Shown: positions 1-9,520, numbered from the stretch's first letter. The stretch: DNA of 64,000 nt from Streptomyces sp. DSM 110735 (GCF_016482685.1 NZ_JACYHF010000010.1:124001-188000); one strand, 5' to 3'. The notes: generated by a model not told the origin, from the letters alone. Numbers and translations are program-made.

Positions 1-1024
1 GGTGGGCGTGGGTGGTGAGCATCAGTTCGTCGGCGCCGGTGCGCTTGTGCAGGTCGTCCAGACCCGCGCGGACCTCCTCGGCGCCGCCGTGCACGATGTT
101 CTTCGTCCAGGAGGACGCGAAGTCCTCCTCCATCGGGCTGAACTCGTGCTTCGCCGCCTCCTCCGGGTCCGGGAAGAGCCCGGGGCGCCCGGTGCGCAGC
201 CGGACCATGTTCAGCGCCGCCGCCCGCACCTGACGTGCCGCCTCGCGCTCGTCGTCCGTGGCCAGCGCGGAGACGCCGATGAGGGCGTACGGCTCGGCGA
301 GCACGGCGGAGGGGCGGAAGGTCTCCCGGTACAGGTCGAGCGCCGGGATGGTGTTGTGCGCCGAGAAGTGGTGCGCGAAGGCGAAGGGCAGACCGAGCAT
401 TCCGGCGAGCTGCGCGCTGAAGCCGGAGGAGCCGAGCAGCCAGATCGGCGGGCGGTGCGGAGACTGCACCCCGCCGGGGCTGGTGGACTGCACCGGTCCG
501 GGTACGGCGTGGATACGGGCGTAGGGGTGGCCGTCGGGGAAGTCGTCGTCCAGGAAGCGGGTCAGCTCGGACAGTTGCTGCGGGAAGTCGTCGGCGCCCT
601 CGTGCAGGGTGTCGCTGCGGCGCAGCGCGGCGGCGGTCGCCCCGTCGGTGCCGGGGGCGCGACCGAGACCGAGGTCGATCCGGCCCGGCGCGAGCGCCTC
701 CAGGGTGCCGAACTGCTCCGCGATGACCAGCGGGGCGTGGTTGGGCAGCATGACGCCGCCCGAACCGAGCCGGATGCGCTCGGTGTGGGCGGCGAGGTGG
801 GCGAGGATCACCGCGGGCGAGGAGGAGGCGACGCCCGGCATGGAGTGGTGCTCGGCGACCCAGAAGCGGTGGAAACCGCGCCCCTCGGTGAACCGGGCCA
901 GGTCCGCGCTGGTGCGCAGCGCGTCGGTGGCGGTGCTGCCCGCGCCGACGGTGACCAGGTCCAGTACGGAGAGGGGGACGGGGGCGGTGCCGAGGGCGGC
1001 GCCCCGGATCTCGTCTGCCGACAC
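1..1024 (-). CDS. LLM-class flavin-dependent oxidoreductase (partial, C-terminus off window)
   Basis: Luciferase-like flavin monooxygenase. The reading frame starts with GTG at 1024, preceded by AGGAGG about 9 nt upstream, and runs off the left window edge after about 341 codons, so the C-terminus is missing. The translated start has the typical LLM layout: 'PLSVLDLV' first beta strand, '[14 protein letters not shown]' (the EHH motif of this family), '[17 protein letters not shown]' and '[17 protein letters not shown]'. These match the FMN-dependent MsnO8-like group, common in actinobacteria as oxidoreductases of unknown substrate. It is transcribed in the same direction as the next gene (1121-1783) but separated by about 100 nt. 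Family assignment is firm; substrate unknown. Confidence 0.9.
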   Translation of the reverse strand, partial: MSADEIRGAALGTAPVPLSVLDLVTVGAGSTATDALRTSADLARFTEGRGFHRFWVAEHHSMPGVASSSPAVILAHLAAHTERIRLGSGGVMLPNHAPLVIAEQFGTLEALAPGRIDLGLGRAPGTDGATAAALRRSDTLHEGADDFPQQLSELTRFLDDDFPDGHPYARIHAVPGPVQSTSPGGVQSPHRPPIWLLGSSGFSAQLAGMLGLPFAFAHHFSAHNTIPALDLYRETFRPSAVLAEPYALIGVSALATDDEREAARQVRAAALNMVRLRTGRPGLFPDPEEAAKHEFSPMEEDFASSWTKNIVHGGAEEVRAGLDDLHKRTGADELMLTTHAH

Positions 1025-1120
1025 GGTGGGTGCCTCCTGCTGTCCGGCGTGGCTGTCCTGCCACGGGCCAACAGGAGACGGTCCCCGTTTATTTCCCGCC
1101 CCGCCCCCGGTCTCCCGCTG

Positions 1121-1783
1121 TCACAGCTCCGAGGCGGGGGTGCGGGTGAACAGGGCGCCCAGGTCGGGGGCGTGCACCCGGCGCTCGGCCAGCCGCAGTC
1201 CCTCCCACACGGTGACCTGGCTCGCAGTGAGCACCGGCTTGCCGACCGCCTTCTCCAGCGCGGGCACCTGCGCGGCTGCCTCCAGGGCGGGGTCGGTGAG
1301 CAGCACGGCTTCGGCGTCCGGGGTGTCGGCAGCGGTCACGAGCGCGAGCAGGGCGTCCTCGTCGCCGCCGGACTCGGCGGTGTGGGTGCCGGTCACCTCC
1401 AGCCCGCCCGCGCGCAGGAAGCCGCGCAGCCGGGCGGTGTCCTCGTGGGTGCCCGCGGGCGCCGCCACCGCGACGCGGGTCGCGCCGAGGTCGCGGGCGG
1501 CGTTGACGAAGGCGAGCGCGGTGGAGGAGGCGGGCATCCCGGTCTGCCGGGCCAGCTCCTCCACCCGGTTGGCCTCGTCCTCCGCGTCGTGCGTGAAGCC
1601 CTCCCCCGTACGCACCACCGCGTCGGCTCCGGACAGCCGCAGCTCCTCCGCGGCGCCCGTGATCCCGGCGCCCGGGTCGAGGCGTACGAGGTCCACCCGG
1701 ACGTCGCTGCCGAGGAGCTGCTCGATGCGGGGGTAGTCGTCCTCGCCCCGGTGGTCCGTGCAGAGCAGTCCGAGTGCGGTCAT
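1121..1783 (-). CDS. Arylmalonate decarboxylase / maleate isomerase-like protein
   Basis: A 220-residue protein of the aspartate/glutamate racemase superfamily, maleate cis-trans isomerase/AMDase branch. Recognisable parts are the N-terminal 'ALGLLCTDHRGEDDYPRIEQ', the mid 'GMPASSTALAFVNAARDLG' and the C-terminal 'KPVLTASQVTVWEGLRL', which corresponds to the usual 'TSNQALxWxxLRL' end motif. Members normally use one or two catalytic cysteines in the middle and late parts. Here the only Cys is residue 8, so the usual catalytic chemistry looks absent. Ectoine-use clusters in rhizobia pair an AMDase-like protein (EutA) with the Ehu importer; the nearby ehuBCDA-like operon makes a similar role possible, but this is inference. 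The ATG at 1783 has a GGAAGGG-like site upstream. Confidence 0.75.
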   Translation of the reverse strand: MTALGLLCTDHRGEDDYPRIEQLLGSDVRVDLVRLDPGAGITGAAEELRLSGADAVVRTGEGFTHDAEDEANRVEELARQTGMPASSTALAFVNAARDLGATRVAVAAPAGTHEDTARLRGFLRAGGLEVTGTHTAESGGDEDALLALVTAADTPDAEAVLLTDPALEAAAQVPALEKAVGKPVLTASQVTVWEGLRLAERRVHAPDLGALFTRTPASEL

Positions 1784-2032
1784 GTCGGCCCTTCCGTCGG
1801 GTTCGTGTGCGGGCCGGGTCCTGTGCGGGTCCGGCCGTCGGCGCGCCGCCCCGGTTGCCGGGCGGCGCCTCCCGGTCACGTACCCCGTCGGAGCCGAACC
1901 CATGGGGTGAAGGGCGCCACCGTCCCCGCGTGGCCGAGCGGGCCGTGGTCGTTGACGGGGTCCGGTGGGCGTGCCAACGTGGTCGGTCCGCCAGTGCCGG
2001 ACGCTCCGCGCGCCCCCGGACCCGGGAGGCCG

Positions 2033-2989
2033 ATGCACATTCCGACCCGTCCCACCCTGCTGGTCCTCGACACCGATCCGCCGCCCCGCCTTGGCAGGCT
2101 CACCGGCCGGGTCCGTGTGCTGCGCACCGACGCCGCCGGACTCGCCGGGCGGCTGCCCGAGGCGGATGTGCTGCTGGTGTGGGACTTCGCCTCCACCGCC
2201 GTCCGCGCGGCGTGGCCGGGGGACGGTCCGCGCCCGGTGTGGGTGCACACGGCGAGCGCGGGCGTGGACCATCTGCTGTGCCCGGAGCTGGCGGCGAGCG
2301 AGACGGTGGTGACCAACGCGCGCGGGGTGTTCGAGCAGCCGGTCGCGGAGTACGTGGCGGCGCTGGTGCTGGCCGTCGCCAAGGACCTGCCGGGGACGGT
2401 GGAGTTCCAGCGGCGGCGCGAGTGGCGGCACCGCGAGACGCGGCGGGTCGCGGGCACCCGGGCGTGCGTGGTCGGCTCGGGACCGATCGGCCGGGCGATC
2501 GCCCGCACCCTGAAGGCGCTCGGGGTGACCCCGGCGCTGGTGGGCCGGGTGCCCAGGACCGGGGTGCACGGACCGGCCGACCTGGACCGGCTGATCGCCC
2601 GCGCGGACTGGGTGATCGCGGCGGCGCCGCTGACCGAGAAGACGTACCGCATGTTCGACACGCGCCGGTTCGGGGTCATGCAGCCCTCGGCGGTGTTCGT
2701 GAACGTCGGCCGGGGCGATCTGGTCGACGAGGACGCGCTCGCCGGGGCGCTGCGCGACCGGTGGATCGCGGGCGCCGCCCTGGACGTGTTCGCCGCCGAA
2801 CCCCTGCCCGCCGACAGCCCGTTGTGGCACGCGCCGGGGCTGCTCGTCTCTCCGCACATGGCCGGTGACACGGTCGGCTGGCGCGACGAACTGGGCATGC
2901 AGTTCGTGGAGTTGTACGAGCGCTGGGCGGCGGGCCGGCCGCTGGTCAACGTGGTGGACAAGAAGCGGGGGTACGTCCCCGGCCACTGA
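2033..2989 (+). CDS. D-2-hydroxyacid dehydrogenase (NAD-dependent)
   Basis: A 318-residue D-isomer-specific 2-hydroxyacid dehydrogenase. It has the Rossmann glycine motif 'VGSGPIGRAIARTL' near residue 150, the catalytic Arg in 'FVNVGRGDLVDEDAL', the Glu in 'VFAAEPLPADSPLW' and the acid-base His in 'LLVSPHMAGD'. The length is normal. These enzymes reversibly reduce 2-keto acids to D-2-hydroxyacids with NAD(P)H; the exact substrate cannot be read from sequence. The ATG at 2033 has GGGAGG 3-8 nt upstream, so the long in-frame extension to the window start is ignored. It is divergent from the AMDase-like gene and lies 54 nt before the ehu-type importer, possibly co-transcribed with it. Confidence 0.9.
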   Translation: MHIPTRPTLLVLDTDPPPRLGRLTGRVRVLRTDAAGLAGRLPEADVLLVWDFASTAVRAAWPGDGPRPVWVHTASAGVDHLLCPELAASETVVTNARGVFEQPVAEYVAALVLAVAKDLPGTVEFQRRREWRHRETRRVAGTRACVVGSGPIGRAIARTLKALGVTPALVGRVPRTGVHGPADLDRLIARADWVIAAAPLTEKTYRMFDTRRFGVMQPSAVFVNVGRGDLVDEDALAGALRDRWIAGAALDVFAAEPLPADSPLWHAPGLLVSPHMAGDTVGWRDELGMQFVELYERWAAGRPLVNVVDKKRGYVPGH

Positions 2990-3043
2990 TCTCGTCCTGA
3001 ACCGGCGGGCATACACCGTGATCGGCTGGGTAGCGGCGCCGCC

Positions 3044-3964
3044 ATGGCTTCTCCACCAGGCAACGGCAGAGACGGAATCCGGCCACACCTGCGCAGACGC
3101 TCGCTGCTGCTCGGCGCGACGGCGCTCGGCGGGCTCGGCGGGCTCGGCGCGGCGGGCTGCACCCGGGTGGCTCCGGCGGCGGGCACGCGGGGCGGTGAAC
3201 TGCTCGACCGGCTGCGGGCGCAGGGCGTCGTACGGCTCGGGATCGCCGGGGAGGTGCCCTTCGGGTACATCGACCGGCAGGGGCGGCTGACGGGCGAGGC
3301 GCCCGAGCTGGCCCGGGTGATCTTCAAGCGGCTCGGGGTGGACGCGGTGCAGCCCGTGCCGACCGAGTTCGGCTCGCTCATCCCGGGTCTGAACTCCCAG
3401 CAGTTCGACGTGGTCGCGGCGGGGATGTACGTCAACGCCGAGCGCTGTGCGCAGGTCATCTTCGCCGACCCGGACTACCAGATGCTGGACTCCTTCGTCG
3501 TCCGCAAGGGCAACCCGAAGGGTCTGCGCTCGTACAAGGACGTGGTGGCGAAGAAGGCGAGGTTCGCGACCGGCACCGGGTACGCCCAGATCCAGCACGC
3601 CGTGGACGCGGGCTACAAGGAGAGCGACATCCTGATCGTGCCCGACCAGGTGGCCGGGCTGAACGCGGTCGAGGCGGGGCGGGTGGACGTGTTCGCCGGT
3701 ACGGCGGTCACCGTCCGCCAGGTGGTGAGGAAGTCCGCGAAGACGGAGGCAATCGAGCCGTTCGCGCCCGTGGTGAAGGGTCAACGGCAGATCGACGGGG
3801 GCGCGTTCGCGTTCCGTCCCGGCGAGACGCGTCTGCGCGACGCCTTCAACACCGAGCTGCACAAGCTGAAGAAGAGCGGCGAACTGCTCCGGATTCTGCG
3901 TCCCTTCGGGTTCACCAAGGACGAGATGACGGACCTGACCGCGAAGGAGCTGTGCGGCCGATGA
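3044..3964 (+). CDS. ehuB: Ectoine/hydroxyectoine-type ABC importer, substrate-binding lipoprotein
   Basis: A 306-residue solute-binding protein of the polar amino acid family (SBP_bac_3). The N-terminus has a twin-arginine-like 'RRRSLLLGATALGG' and a lipobox 'LGAAGC', so it should be a membrane-anchored lipoprotein. The mature part matches EhuB: 'VRLGIAGEVPFGYIDRQGRL' is the ligand-domain start, followed by 'FDVVAAGMYVNAERC' and 'ARFATGTGYAQIQHAVDAGY'. EhuB binds ectoine and hydroxyectoine with high affinity. First gene of a four-gene operon whose stops and starts overlap. Subfamily assignment relies on overall resemblance; another polar amino-acid ligand is possible. Confidence 0.85.
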   Translation: MASPPGNGRDGIRPHLRRRSLLLGATALGGLGGLGAAGCTRVAPAAGTRGGELLDRLRAQGVVRLGIAGEVPFGYIDRQGRLTGEAPELARVIFKRLGVDAVQPVPTEFGSLIPGLNSQQFDVVAAGMYVNAERCAQVIFADPDYQMLDSFVVRKGNPKGLRSYKDVVAKKARFATGTGYAQIQHAVDAGYKESDILIVPDQVAGLNAVEAGRVDVFAGTAVTVRQVVRKSAKTEAIEPFAPVVKGQRQIDGGAFAFRPGETRLRDAFNTELHKLKKSGELLRILRPFGFTKDEMTDLTAKELCGR

Positions 3965-4689
3965 CCTCAGGGCTCTGGATACTCGTCCTCAAGGGCGTCT
4001 GGACCACGGTCCAACTGCTCTTGTTCAGCACGGCGTTGGCGACCGTCGTCTCCTTCGCGGTCGGCGTCGCGCGCACCGGGCAGCGCTGGATCACCCGCTT
4101 CCTGGCGGGGCTGTACACCGAGGTGTTCCGCGGCACCTCGGCGCTGGTGATGATCTTCTGGGTGTTCTTCGTGCTGCCGATCGCCTTCGGCTGGCAGTTG
4201 GTCCCGCTGTGGGCGGGCACCCTGGCGCTCGGTCTCACCTACGGCGCGTACGGCGCGGAGATCGTGCGCGGCGCGCTGAACGCGGTCGACCCCGCGCAGC
4301 GCGAGGGCGGGATCGCGCTCGGGTTCACGCCCTGGCAGCGGCTGCGGCTGGTCCTGCTGCCGCAGGCGGTGCCGGAGATGATCCCCTCGTTCTGCAATCT
4401 GCTGGTCGAGCTGCTCAAGGGCACCGCGCTGGTGTCGGTGATGGGCATGGGCGATCTGACGTTCAGCGCCAATCTGGTGCGGCTCGCGCTCCAGCAGAGC
4501 GCGGAGATCTACGCGTACGTGCTGCTCATCTACTTCGTGATCGCCTTCGTCCTCACCCGGCTGATGCGCATGCTGGAGAAGCGGCTGAAGGCGGGGCTCG
4601 GCAAGGACGCGGGGACCGAGACGGCGGCGCGTGAACAAAAGCGCGCGCAGACGACCGGTGTCGCCACCGGCGGGGGTGGTGCGGCATGA
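3961..4689 (+). CDS. ehuC: Ectoine/hydroxyectoine-type ABC importer, permease C
   Basis: A 242-residue polytopic permease of the His/Glu/Gln/Arg/opine family. It carries the N-terminal helix 'VWTTVQLLLFSTALATVVSF' and the cytoplasmic EAA loop around residues 115-130, 'EGGIALGFTPWQRLRLVLLP'. The ATG at 3961 overlaps the ehuB stop (ATGA), which suggests translational coupling; a GTG 9 nt upstream is a less likely start. The C-terminus is a charged tail. It should form the membrane channel with EhuD and be driven by EhuA. Confidence 0.88.
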   Translation: MTSGLWILVLKGVWTTVQLLLFSTALATVVSFAVGVARTGQRWITRFLAGLYTEVFRGTSALVMIFWVFFVLPIAFGWQLVPLWAGTLALGLTYGAYGAEIVRGALNAVDPAQREGGIALGFTPWQRLRLVLLPQAVPEMIPSFCNLLVELLKGTALVSVMGMGDLTFSANLVRLALQQSAEIYAYVLLIYFVIAFVLTRLMRMLEKRLKAGLGKDAGTETAAREQKRAQTTGVATGGGGAA

Positions 4690-5325
4690 CCTGGGACTGG
4701 AACGCGGTCGGCGGCTTCATGCCGTACTTCTGGCAGGGGCTCCTTGTCACCCTGAAGGTGCTGGCGCTCGGTTCGCTGCTGTCCTTCACGCTGGGTCTGG
4801 TGTGGGCGCTGCTGATGCGGCTGCCCTCGCGCTGGGTGCGCTGGCCGGTGGGCACGGTCACCGAGTTCGTGCGCAACACCCCGCTGCTGGTGCAGTTGTT
4901 CTTCCTGTTCTACGTGCTGCCCGAGTGGGGGCTGACCTTCTCGGCGCTGACCACCGGTGTCGTCGCGATCGGGCTGCACTACTCGACGTACACCATGCAG
5001 GTCTACCGGGCCGGTATCGAGGCGGTGCCCGCCGGGCAGTGGGAGGCGGCCACCGCGCTGAGCCTGTCGCGGCGCCGGACCTGGACGGCGGTGATCCTGC
5101 CGCAGGCCGTGCGCCGGGTGGTGCCCGCGCTCGGCAACTACGTGATCTCCATGCTGAAGGACACACCGATGCTGATGGTGATCACCGTGCTGGAGATGCT
5201 GGGCCGCGCCCGGCTCTTCTCCCAGCAGCACTTCCAGTTCACCGAGCCGCTGACCGTGATCGGGGTGGCTTTCATCGTCCTGTCCTATCTGGCCTCCCTT
5301 CTCCTGCGAGCCCTGGAGCGACGCC

Positions 5326-5336
<11 letters not shown>
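4686..5336 (+). CDS. ehuD: Ectoine/hydroxyectoine-type ABC importer, permease D
   Basis: A 216-residue permease, paralogue of the preceding gene. Helices at 'GLLVTLKVLALGSLLSFTLG' and 'VIGVAFIVLSYLASLLLRAL' flank the EAA-type loop 'EAATALSLSRRRTWTAVILP'. The start ATG overlaps the ehuC stop (ATGA). The pattern 'TEFVRNTPLLVQLFFLFYVL' is characteristic of HisM/GlnP-type permeases. It works as the second half of the heterodimeric channel. Confidence 0.88.
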
Positions 5337-6120
<784 letters not shown>

Positions 6121-6331
6121 GCGCGGAGGGTGAACGCGGGAAGCCGAGGTCCAGGCGTTGGGTGATGCCTCCGGCATATGCCACAGGGTCTGCGCCGCAG
6201 CTCGGAGGGGTCCGGGAGGGGGACCGGCGAGTTTGTCAACCCCCTCCTCTCCGGGGCCCGTTGGCCGTTATCGTGGAAAACGGTCCCGACCGGACCTCGC
6301 GGCCACAAGCGAGCGAGCGCAGGGGGAAACC

Positions 6332-7090
6332 GTGGCGCTGAAGCACGAGCCGACCGCCCCGTACCACTCGGCCCAGGACGCGCTGCGCGTGCTGGAGTGG
6401 GTGGCGCGTCACTCCGCCGGGGTCACCGACGCCGTCCTGTCCCGCCGCACCGGCCTGGACGCCGAGCGGCTGACCGTCCTGCTGCGCATGCTGCGCCGCG
6501 AGGGGTACGTCGAGCAGCTCACCGACGGCGCCTGGATCACCGGGGACGCGCTGCGCCGGCTCACCTCGGCGCACGGCCGGGAGCGCGCGCTGCGCGAGAA
6601 AATCCAGCACGTCCTGGACCGGCTGCGCGACTCGGTGGGCGCGGCGGTCTACCTGAGCCGGTACGTGGACGGCGAGGTCCACGTCACCCAGTACGCGGCG
6701 GGACCGGCCGCCCCGGCGGTCAACGAGTGGGTGGACTTCCGCTGCTCGGCGCACGCCACGGCGGTCGGCAAGAGCCTGCTGACCCAGCTCGACCCGGGCG
6801 CCCGCCGCGACCATCTGTCCCGGCACCGGATGGCCCGCCTCACCTCGCACACGATCACCAGCGACAAACTGCTGCTGTCCCGCCTCGCCGCACAGCCGCC
6901 CACCGCACCGGTCCTGGACCTCCAGGAGTACGCGGTCGGCACGGTCTGCGCGGCCGTCCCCGTCACCGCCGGTTCCGCCGTCGGCTGCCTCGCCGTCTCC
7001 CTCCCGGTGGAACGCGCCCACCGCCTCCGCCAGGCGGCGGACACGCTCCACCGCAGCGCGGCGCCGGTACTGCTGTCGCTCGCGCTGTAG
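6332..7090 (+). CDS. IclR-family transcriptional regulator
   Basis: A 252-residue regulator with an N-terminal winged helix (about residues 10-70, 'DALRVLEWVARHSAGVTDAV') and a C-terminal IclR effector domain ('VNEWVDFRCSAHATAVGKSL', then 'EYAVGTVCAAVPVTA'). The GTG at 6332 follows AGGGGGAAACC. Such proteins usually control adjacent catabolic or uptake genes in response to small carboxylates; the neighbouring importer operon is a natural candidate target, though no operator was recognised. Effector unknown. Confidence 0.85.
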   Translation: MALKHEPTAPYHSAQDALRVLEWVARHSAGVTDAVLSRRTGLDAERLTVLLRMLRREGYVEQLTDGAWITGDALRRLTSAHGRERALREKIQHVLDRLRDSVGAAVYLSRYVDGEVHVTQYAAGPAAPAVNEWVDFRCSAHATAVGKSLLTQLDPGARRDHLSRHRMARLTSHTITSDKLLLSRLAAQPPTAPVLDLQEYAVGTVCAAVPVTAGSAVGCLAVSLPVERAHRLRQAADTLHRSAAPVLLSLAL

Positions 7091-7177
7091 GCGCTCGGCG
7101 GGTGGTCACGAGCACCCCCGGGGACCGGGTAGTATTTTCTCTGTCGCCAGCCGCGAAGAGCGGAAGGCGAGAGTCAC

Positions 7178-7251
7178 GCGCCGCTAGCTCAGTTGGTTAG
7201 AGCAGCTGACTCTTAATCAGCGGGTCCGGGGTTCGAGTCCCTGGCGGCGCA
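7178..7251 (+). tRNA. tRNA-Lys (anticodon CTT), copy 1
   Basis: A full cloverleaf: acceptor GCGCCGC pairs with GCGGCGC. The anticodon stem GCTGA/TCAGC carries the loop CTCTTAA, so the anticodon is CTT (reads AAG). The T arm has GTTCGAGTC. The discriminator is A and CCA is not encoded. The sequence is identical to the copy at 13620-13693. Upstream, TAGTAT at 7130-7135 resembles a -10 box. Confidence 0.97.
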
Positions 7252-7258
7252 CAGAACG

Positions 7259-7288
7259 AAGGCCCCTCGCGCGAGCGGGGGGCCTTCG
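7259..7288. terminator. Hairpin terminator after tRNA-Lys 1
   Basis: A GC-rich hairpin in which AAGGCCCCTCGC pairs with GCGGGGGGCCTT around a GCGA loop, directly after the tRNA and before the convergent GNAT gene. It can act in both directions. Confidence 0.75.
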
Positions 7289-7316
7289 GCGTTCTCGGAA
7301 GCCGCTCCGGTACCGG

Positions 7317-7685
7317 TCAGGACAGCGGCAGATCCGCGACCATCACGGCGTACACCGGGGAGTCGGGGAACGGCTGGTCCTCCCCGACTTTCCGGTAGCC
7401 CCAGGACTCGTAGAAGGCTTGGACCTTCGGGTGGGTCACGTCCACCAGCAGCGCGGCCAGGGCTTCGGCACGGGAGTCCATCAGCGCCCGGTGCAGCCGC
7501 TCGGCGGTGCCCGTCTTCCGCCACGGCGCGCGGACCATCAGCTCCGAGACGTGGAACGTCGCCGTACGCTCCGGTGCCGCCTCCAGGTGCTCCCGCCACC
7601 ACTCCCGGCCCTCGGCCGCGGGAGCCCCGTAGGCGAAGCCCACTACCTCGTCGCCGTAGTGACGCAAGCGCACAGTGGAGGTCAT
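7317..7685 (-). CDS. GNAT-like acetyltransferase, short form lacking the N-terminal part
   Basis: A 122-residue GNAT-fold protein. It shows the central strand 'VVGFAYGAP', the strand-4/motif A region 'FHVSELMVRAPWRKTGTAERL' (acetyl-CoA pyrophosphate loop, R-K-T-G-T-A) and the C-terminal 'VDVTHPKVQAFYESWGYRKVG'. Normal GNAT enzymes are 140-180 residues and start with a strand and two helices before this; that segment is absent, and upstream DNA is the divergent regulator's promoter. The ATG at 7685 is 70 nt from the divergent XRE start. Either a minimal acetyltransferase or a truncated remnant; substrate unknown. Confidence 0.75.
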   Translation of the reverse strand: MTSTVRLRHYGDEVVGFAYGAPAAEGREWWREHLEAAPERTATFHVSELMVRAPWRKTGTAERLHRALMDSRAEALAALLVDVTHPKVQAFYESWGYRKVGEDQPFPDSPVYAVMVADLPLS

Positions 7686-7755
7686 CGGGCTTGGCTCCCT
7701 TCGGATCGGCAGGCACTTCGGCTGCCCGTGGGGTGCGGCAGCGTACGGTGGCGGC

Positions 7756-8970
7756 GTGGCGAACGAAGACCTGGGGAAGACGCTGCGTCGGCTGCGCCGT
7801 CTGGCCTCCCTGACGCAAGAAGAGCTGGCCGAGCGCTCCGGTGTGTCCGTCGATGTGATCCGGCAGCTTGAGCAGCGGCGGAAGCACTCGGCGCGCCTCC
7901 CCATGCTGCACGCTCTCGCCAACGGCTTGGGCGTGGAGCTGACCACACTGCTGGGCGACCCTCCGGCAGTCGCGGCAGGCGGAGAGAGCGACGGCCCGCG
8001 CTTCGTCGCTGTACGCCGGGCCGTGATGCCCTCGCTGTGGGGACCTCAGCCCGAACCGACCGGCCCGGACTTCTCCATGGAGCGGCTGCGCGAGCAGATC
8101 GCGGACGGGTGGTCGCGGTATCACGCGGCCGAGTTCGACTCCGTGATGAAGAGCCTGCCCGACCTGATCACCGACGCGCGTTCCGCCACGGTGTCCGGGA
8201 GCGACGACGACCGTAGGGCCGGTTTCGCAGCTCTGGGCAAGGCGCTCCAGCTCGCCGGACACGTCGCCGTGCGCATGGGCAAGACGGACCTTGCGCTGAC
8301 GAGCCTGGAGCGGGCCATCAGCGCGGCGGAGCAATCCGCGGACCCGCTCCTGGTCCCCATGATCGTGAACTCTGTCGCCTGGACCTACCAGCGGCAAGGC
8401 CGCCTGGAAGACGCCCTGGGGATCGCCCTCCGCTCGGCCGAAGCCATCGAAAGCGGCGGGCACACCGACACGGCCGACGGGCTGAAGGTGTGGGGCGCCC
8501 TCACCATGAGCGCCGCCACGTCCGCCGCGCGGAGCGGCGACTACGAGCGTGCGGCGGAGTTGATGGCGGAAGCGGAGAAGGAAGCGGCCCGCGTCTCCAA
8601 GCTGCCTGCGGGCAGCGACAACCGCATGGTGAGCGTCTTCAGCCCGTCGTCGGTCCGCATCGAACGCGTCCGCCTCGCCGTGCAGTACGGGCACCCACAA
8701 GACGCCTTGGCGCTGGCCAAGGGGATGCGGTTGAGCAAGGACACCCCGCCGTCCTGGCGGACGTGGCTGCTGCTGGACGTGGCCCGGGCGCACACGGACA
8801 CCGGGGATGCCGCAGGAGCGGTGAAAGCGCTGGAGTCCCTGCGCCGGGTGGCGCCCACATGGATGCAGCACCACACGTTGGCCGTGGCCATCGTGCGGGA
8901 CCTGTGGACGCTCCCCAACCACCCGGCGGGACTGCGGCCGTTGGCGGAGTTCCTGGGAGTCGGCGAATAG
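7756..8970 (+). CDS. XRE-family regulator with C-terminal TPR-like repeats
   Basis: A 404-residue protein. Residues about 5-60 form a Cro/C1-type helix-turn-helix ('SLTQEELAERSGVSVDVIRQ'). The remainder is helical with TPR-like repeats, for example 'LALTSLERAISAAEQSADPL' and 'YQRQGRLEDALGIALRSAEA'. This XRE-TPR plan is common in Streptomyces near small partner genes and RsbW-like ATPases, and resembles peptide- or partner-sensing regulators. The GTG at 7756 gives the start nearest the HTH. It is divergent from the GNAT gene and followed by two small overlapping genes. Confidence 0.85.
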   Translation: MANEDLGKTLRRLRRLASLTQEELAERSGVSVDVIRQLEQRRKHSARLPMLHALANGLGVELTTLLGDPPAVAAGGESDGPRFVAVRRAVMPSLWGPQPEPTGPDFSMERLREQIADGWSRYHAAEFDSVMKSLPDLITDARSATVSGSDDDRRAGFAALGKALQLAGHVAVRMGKTDLALTSLERAISAAEQSADPLLVPMIVNSVAWTYQRQGRLEDALGIALRSAEAIESGGHTDTADGLKVWGALTMSAATSAARSGDYERAAELMAEAEKEAARVSKLPAGSDNRMVSVFSPSSVRIERVRLAVQYGHPQDALALAKGMRLSKDTPPSWRTWLLLDVARAHTDTGDAAGAVKALESLRRVAPTWMQHHTLAVAIVRDLWTLPNHPAGLRPLAEFLGVGE

Positions 8971-9014
8971 CGTGCTGAAAGTGGGACGCTGCGCCCCTGT
9001 CAACGTCCCTGGCA

Positions 9015-9035
9015 TGTCGCTTACATGAGCGGACA
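9015..9035. promoter_or_regulatory. Imperfect inverted repeat upstream of small-gene pair
   Basis: TGTCGCT and AGCGGACA are arranged as near-mirror halves around TTACATG, about 60 nt before the start at 9096. It could be an operator for the upstream XRE protein; position and symmetry are the only support. Confidence 0.3.
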
Positions 9036-9095
9036 GTGCCCCGGCGACCGTGCGACCGGTCCCGGGGCGTGGCCGTTCTGAAGGAGCAGACCGAC

Positions 9096-9368
9096 ATGCC
9101 GCAACCTACAACCCGGGCCCGTCCGACCGGACACCCCGGGTACAGCGAGACCCTTCCACGTGACCCCAAGAGCGCCGCAACCGCCCGGCGCCTGGTCCGC
9201 GTGGCCGTGTCGGACTTCTCCCACGTGCTGCCCGAACTGTGCACGCCGAAGGACGACGAGGAAGGCGGACGCGGCTTGGCCCTCGTGACGGGGCTGGCGA
9301 CCAAGTGGGGCACGGAAAAGAAGCCCTGGGGCAAGATCGTGTGGGCGGAGCTGGAGGGGCGACGGTGA
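9096..9368 (+). CDS. RsbW-like GHKL ATPase gene with central deletion (probable remnant)
   Basis: A 90-residue product. Its start 'SAATARRLVRVAVSDFSHVL' matches the first helix of actinobacterial anti-sigma-like ATPases (HATPase_c_2). Its end 'RGLALVTGLATKWG', then 'KPWGKIVWAEL', matches their last helix and strand. The intervening N-box, G1 and G2 motifs (normally about 60 residues) are missing, so ATP binding is not expected. The frame is open and has AGGAG 11 nt before the ATG, so the product may still be made. It overlaps the next gene by GTGA. Confidence 0.65.
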   Translation: MPQPTTRARPTGHPGYSETLPRDPKSAATARRLVRVAVSDFSHVLPELCTPKDDEEGGRGLALVTGLATKWGTEKKPWGKIVWAELEGRR

Positions 9369-9520
9369 GCGACCACACCCCCGGCCGCAGCGCGGCCCGA
9401 GCCCACCTGTCCCGGTTGATCGAGATGTTCGGCCACGACGGGTGCCTGCGGATCAACACCGCCCCCGCTGAACCCGAACCGGCCGTCGGCGCCGAGGACG
9501 CGAACGACGAGCAGGCGTGA
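9365..9520 (+). CDS. Small hypothetical protein (51 aa)
   Basis: A short frame starting GTG at 9365, overlapping the preceding stop by 4 nt, hence probably translationally coupled. The product has an N-terminal helix-like half ('RAHLSRLIEMFGHDGCLRI') and an acidic, Ala/Glu-rich tail. No family recognised. It resembles the small partner proteins seen next to XRE/ATPase pairs in Streptomyces. Confidence 0.5.
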   Translation: MSDHTPGRSAARAHLSRLIEMFGHDGCLRINTAPAEPEPAVGAEDANDEQA

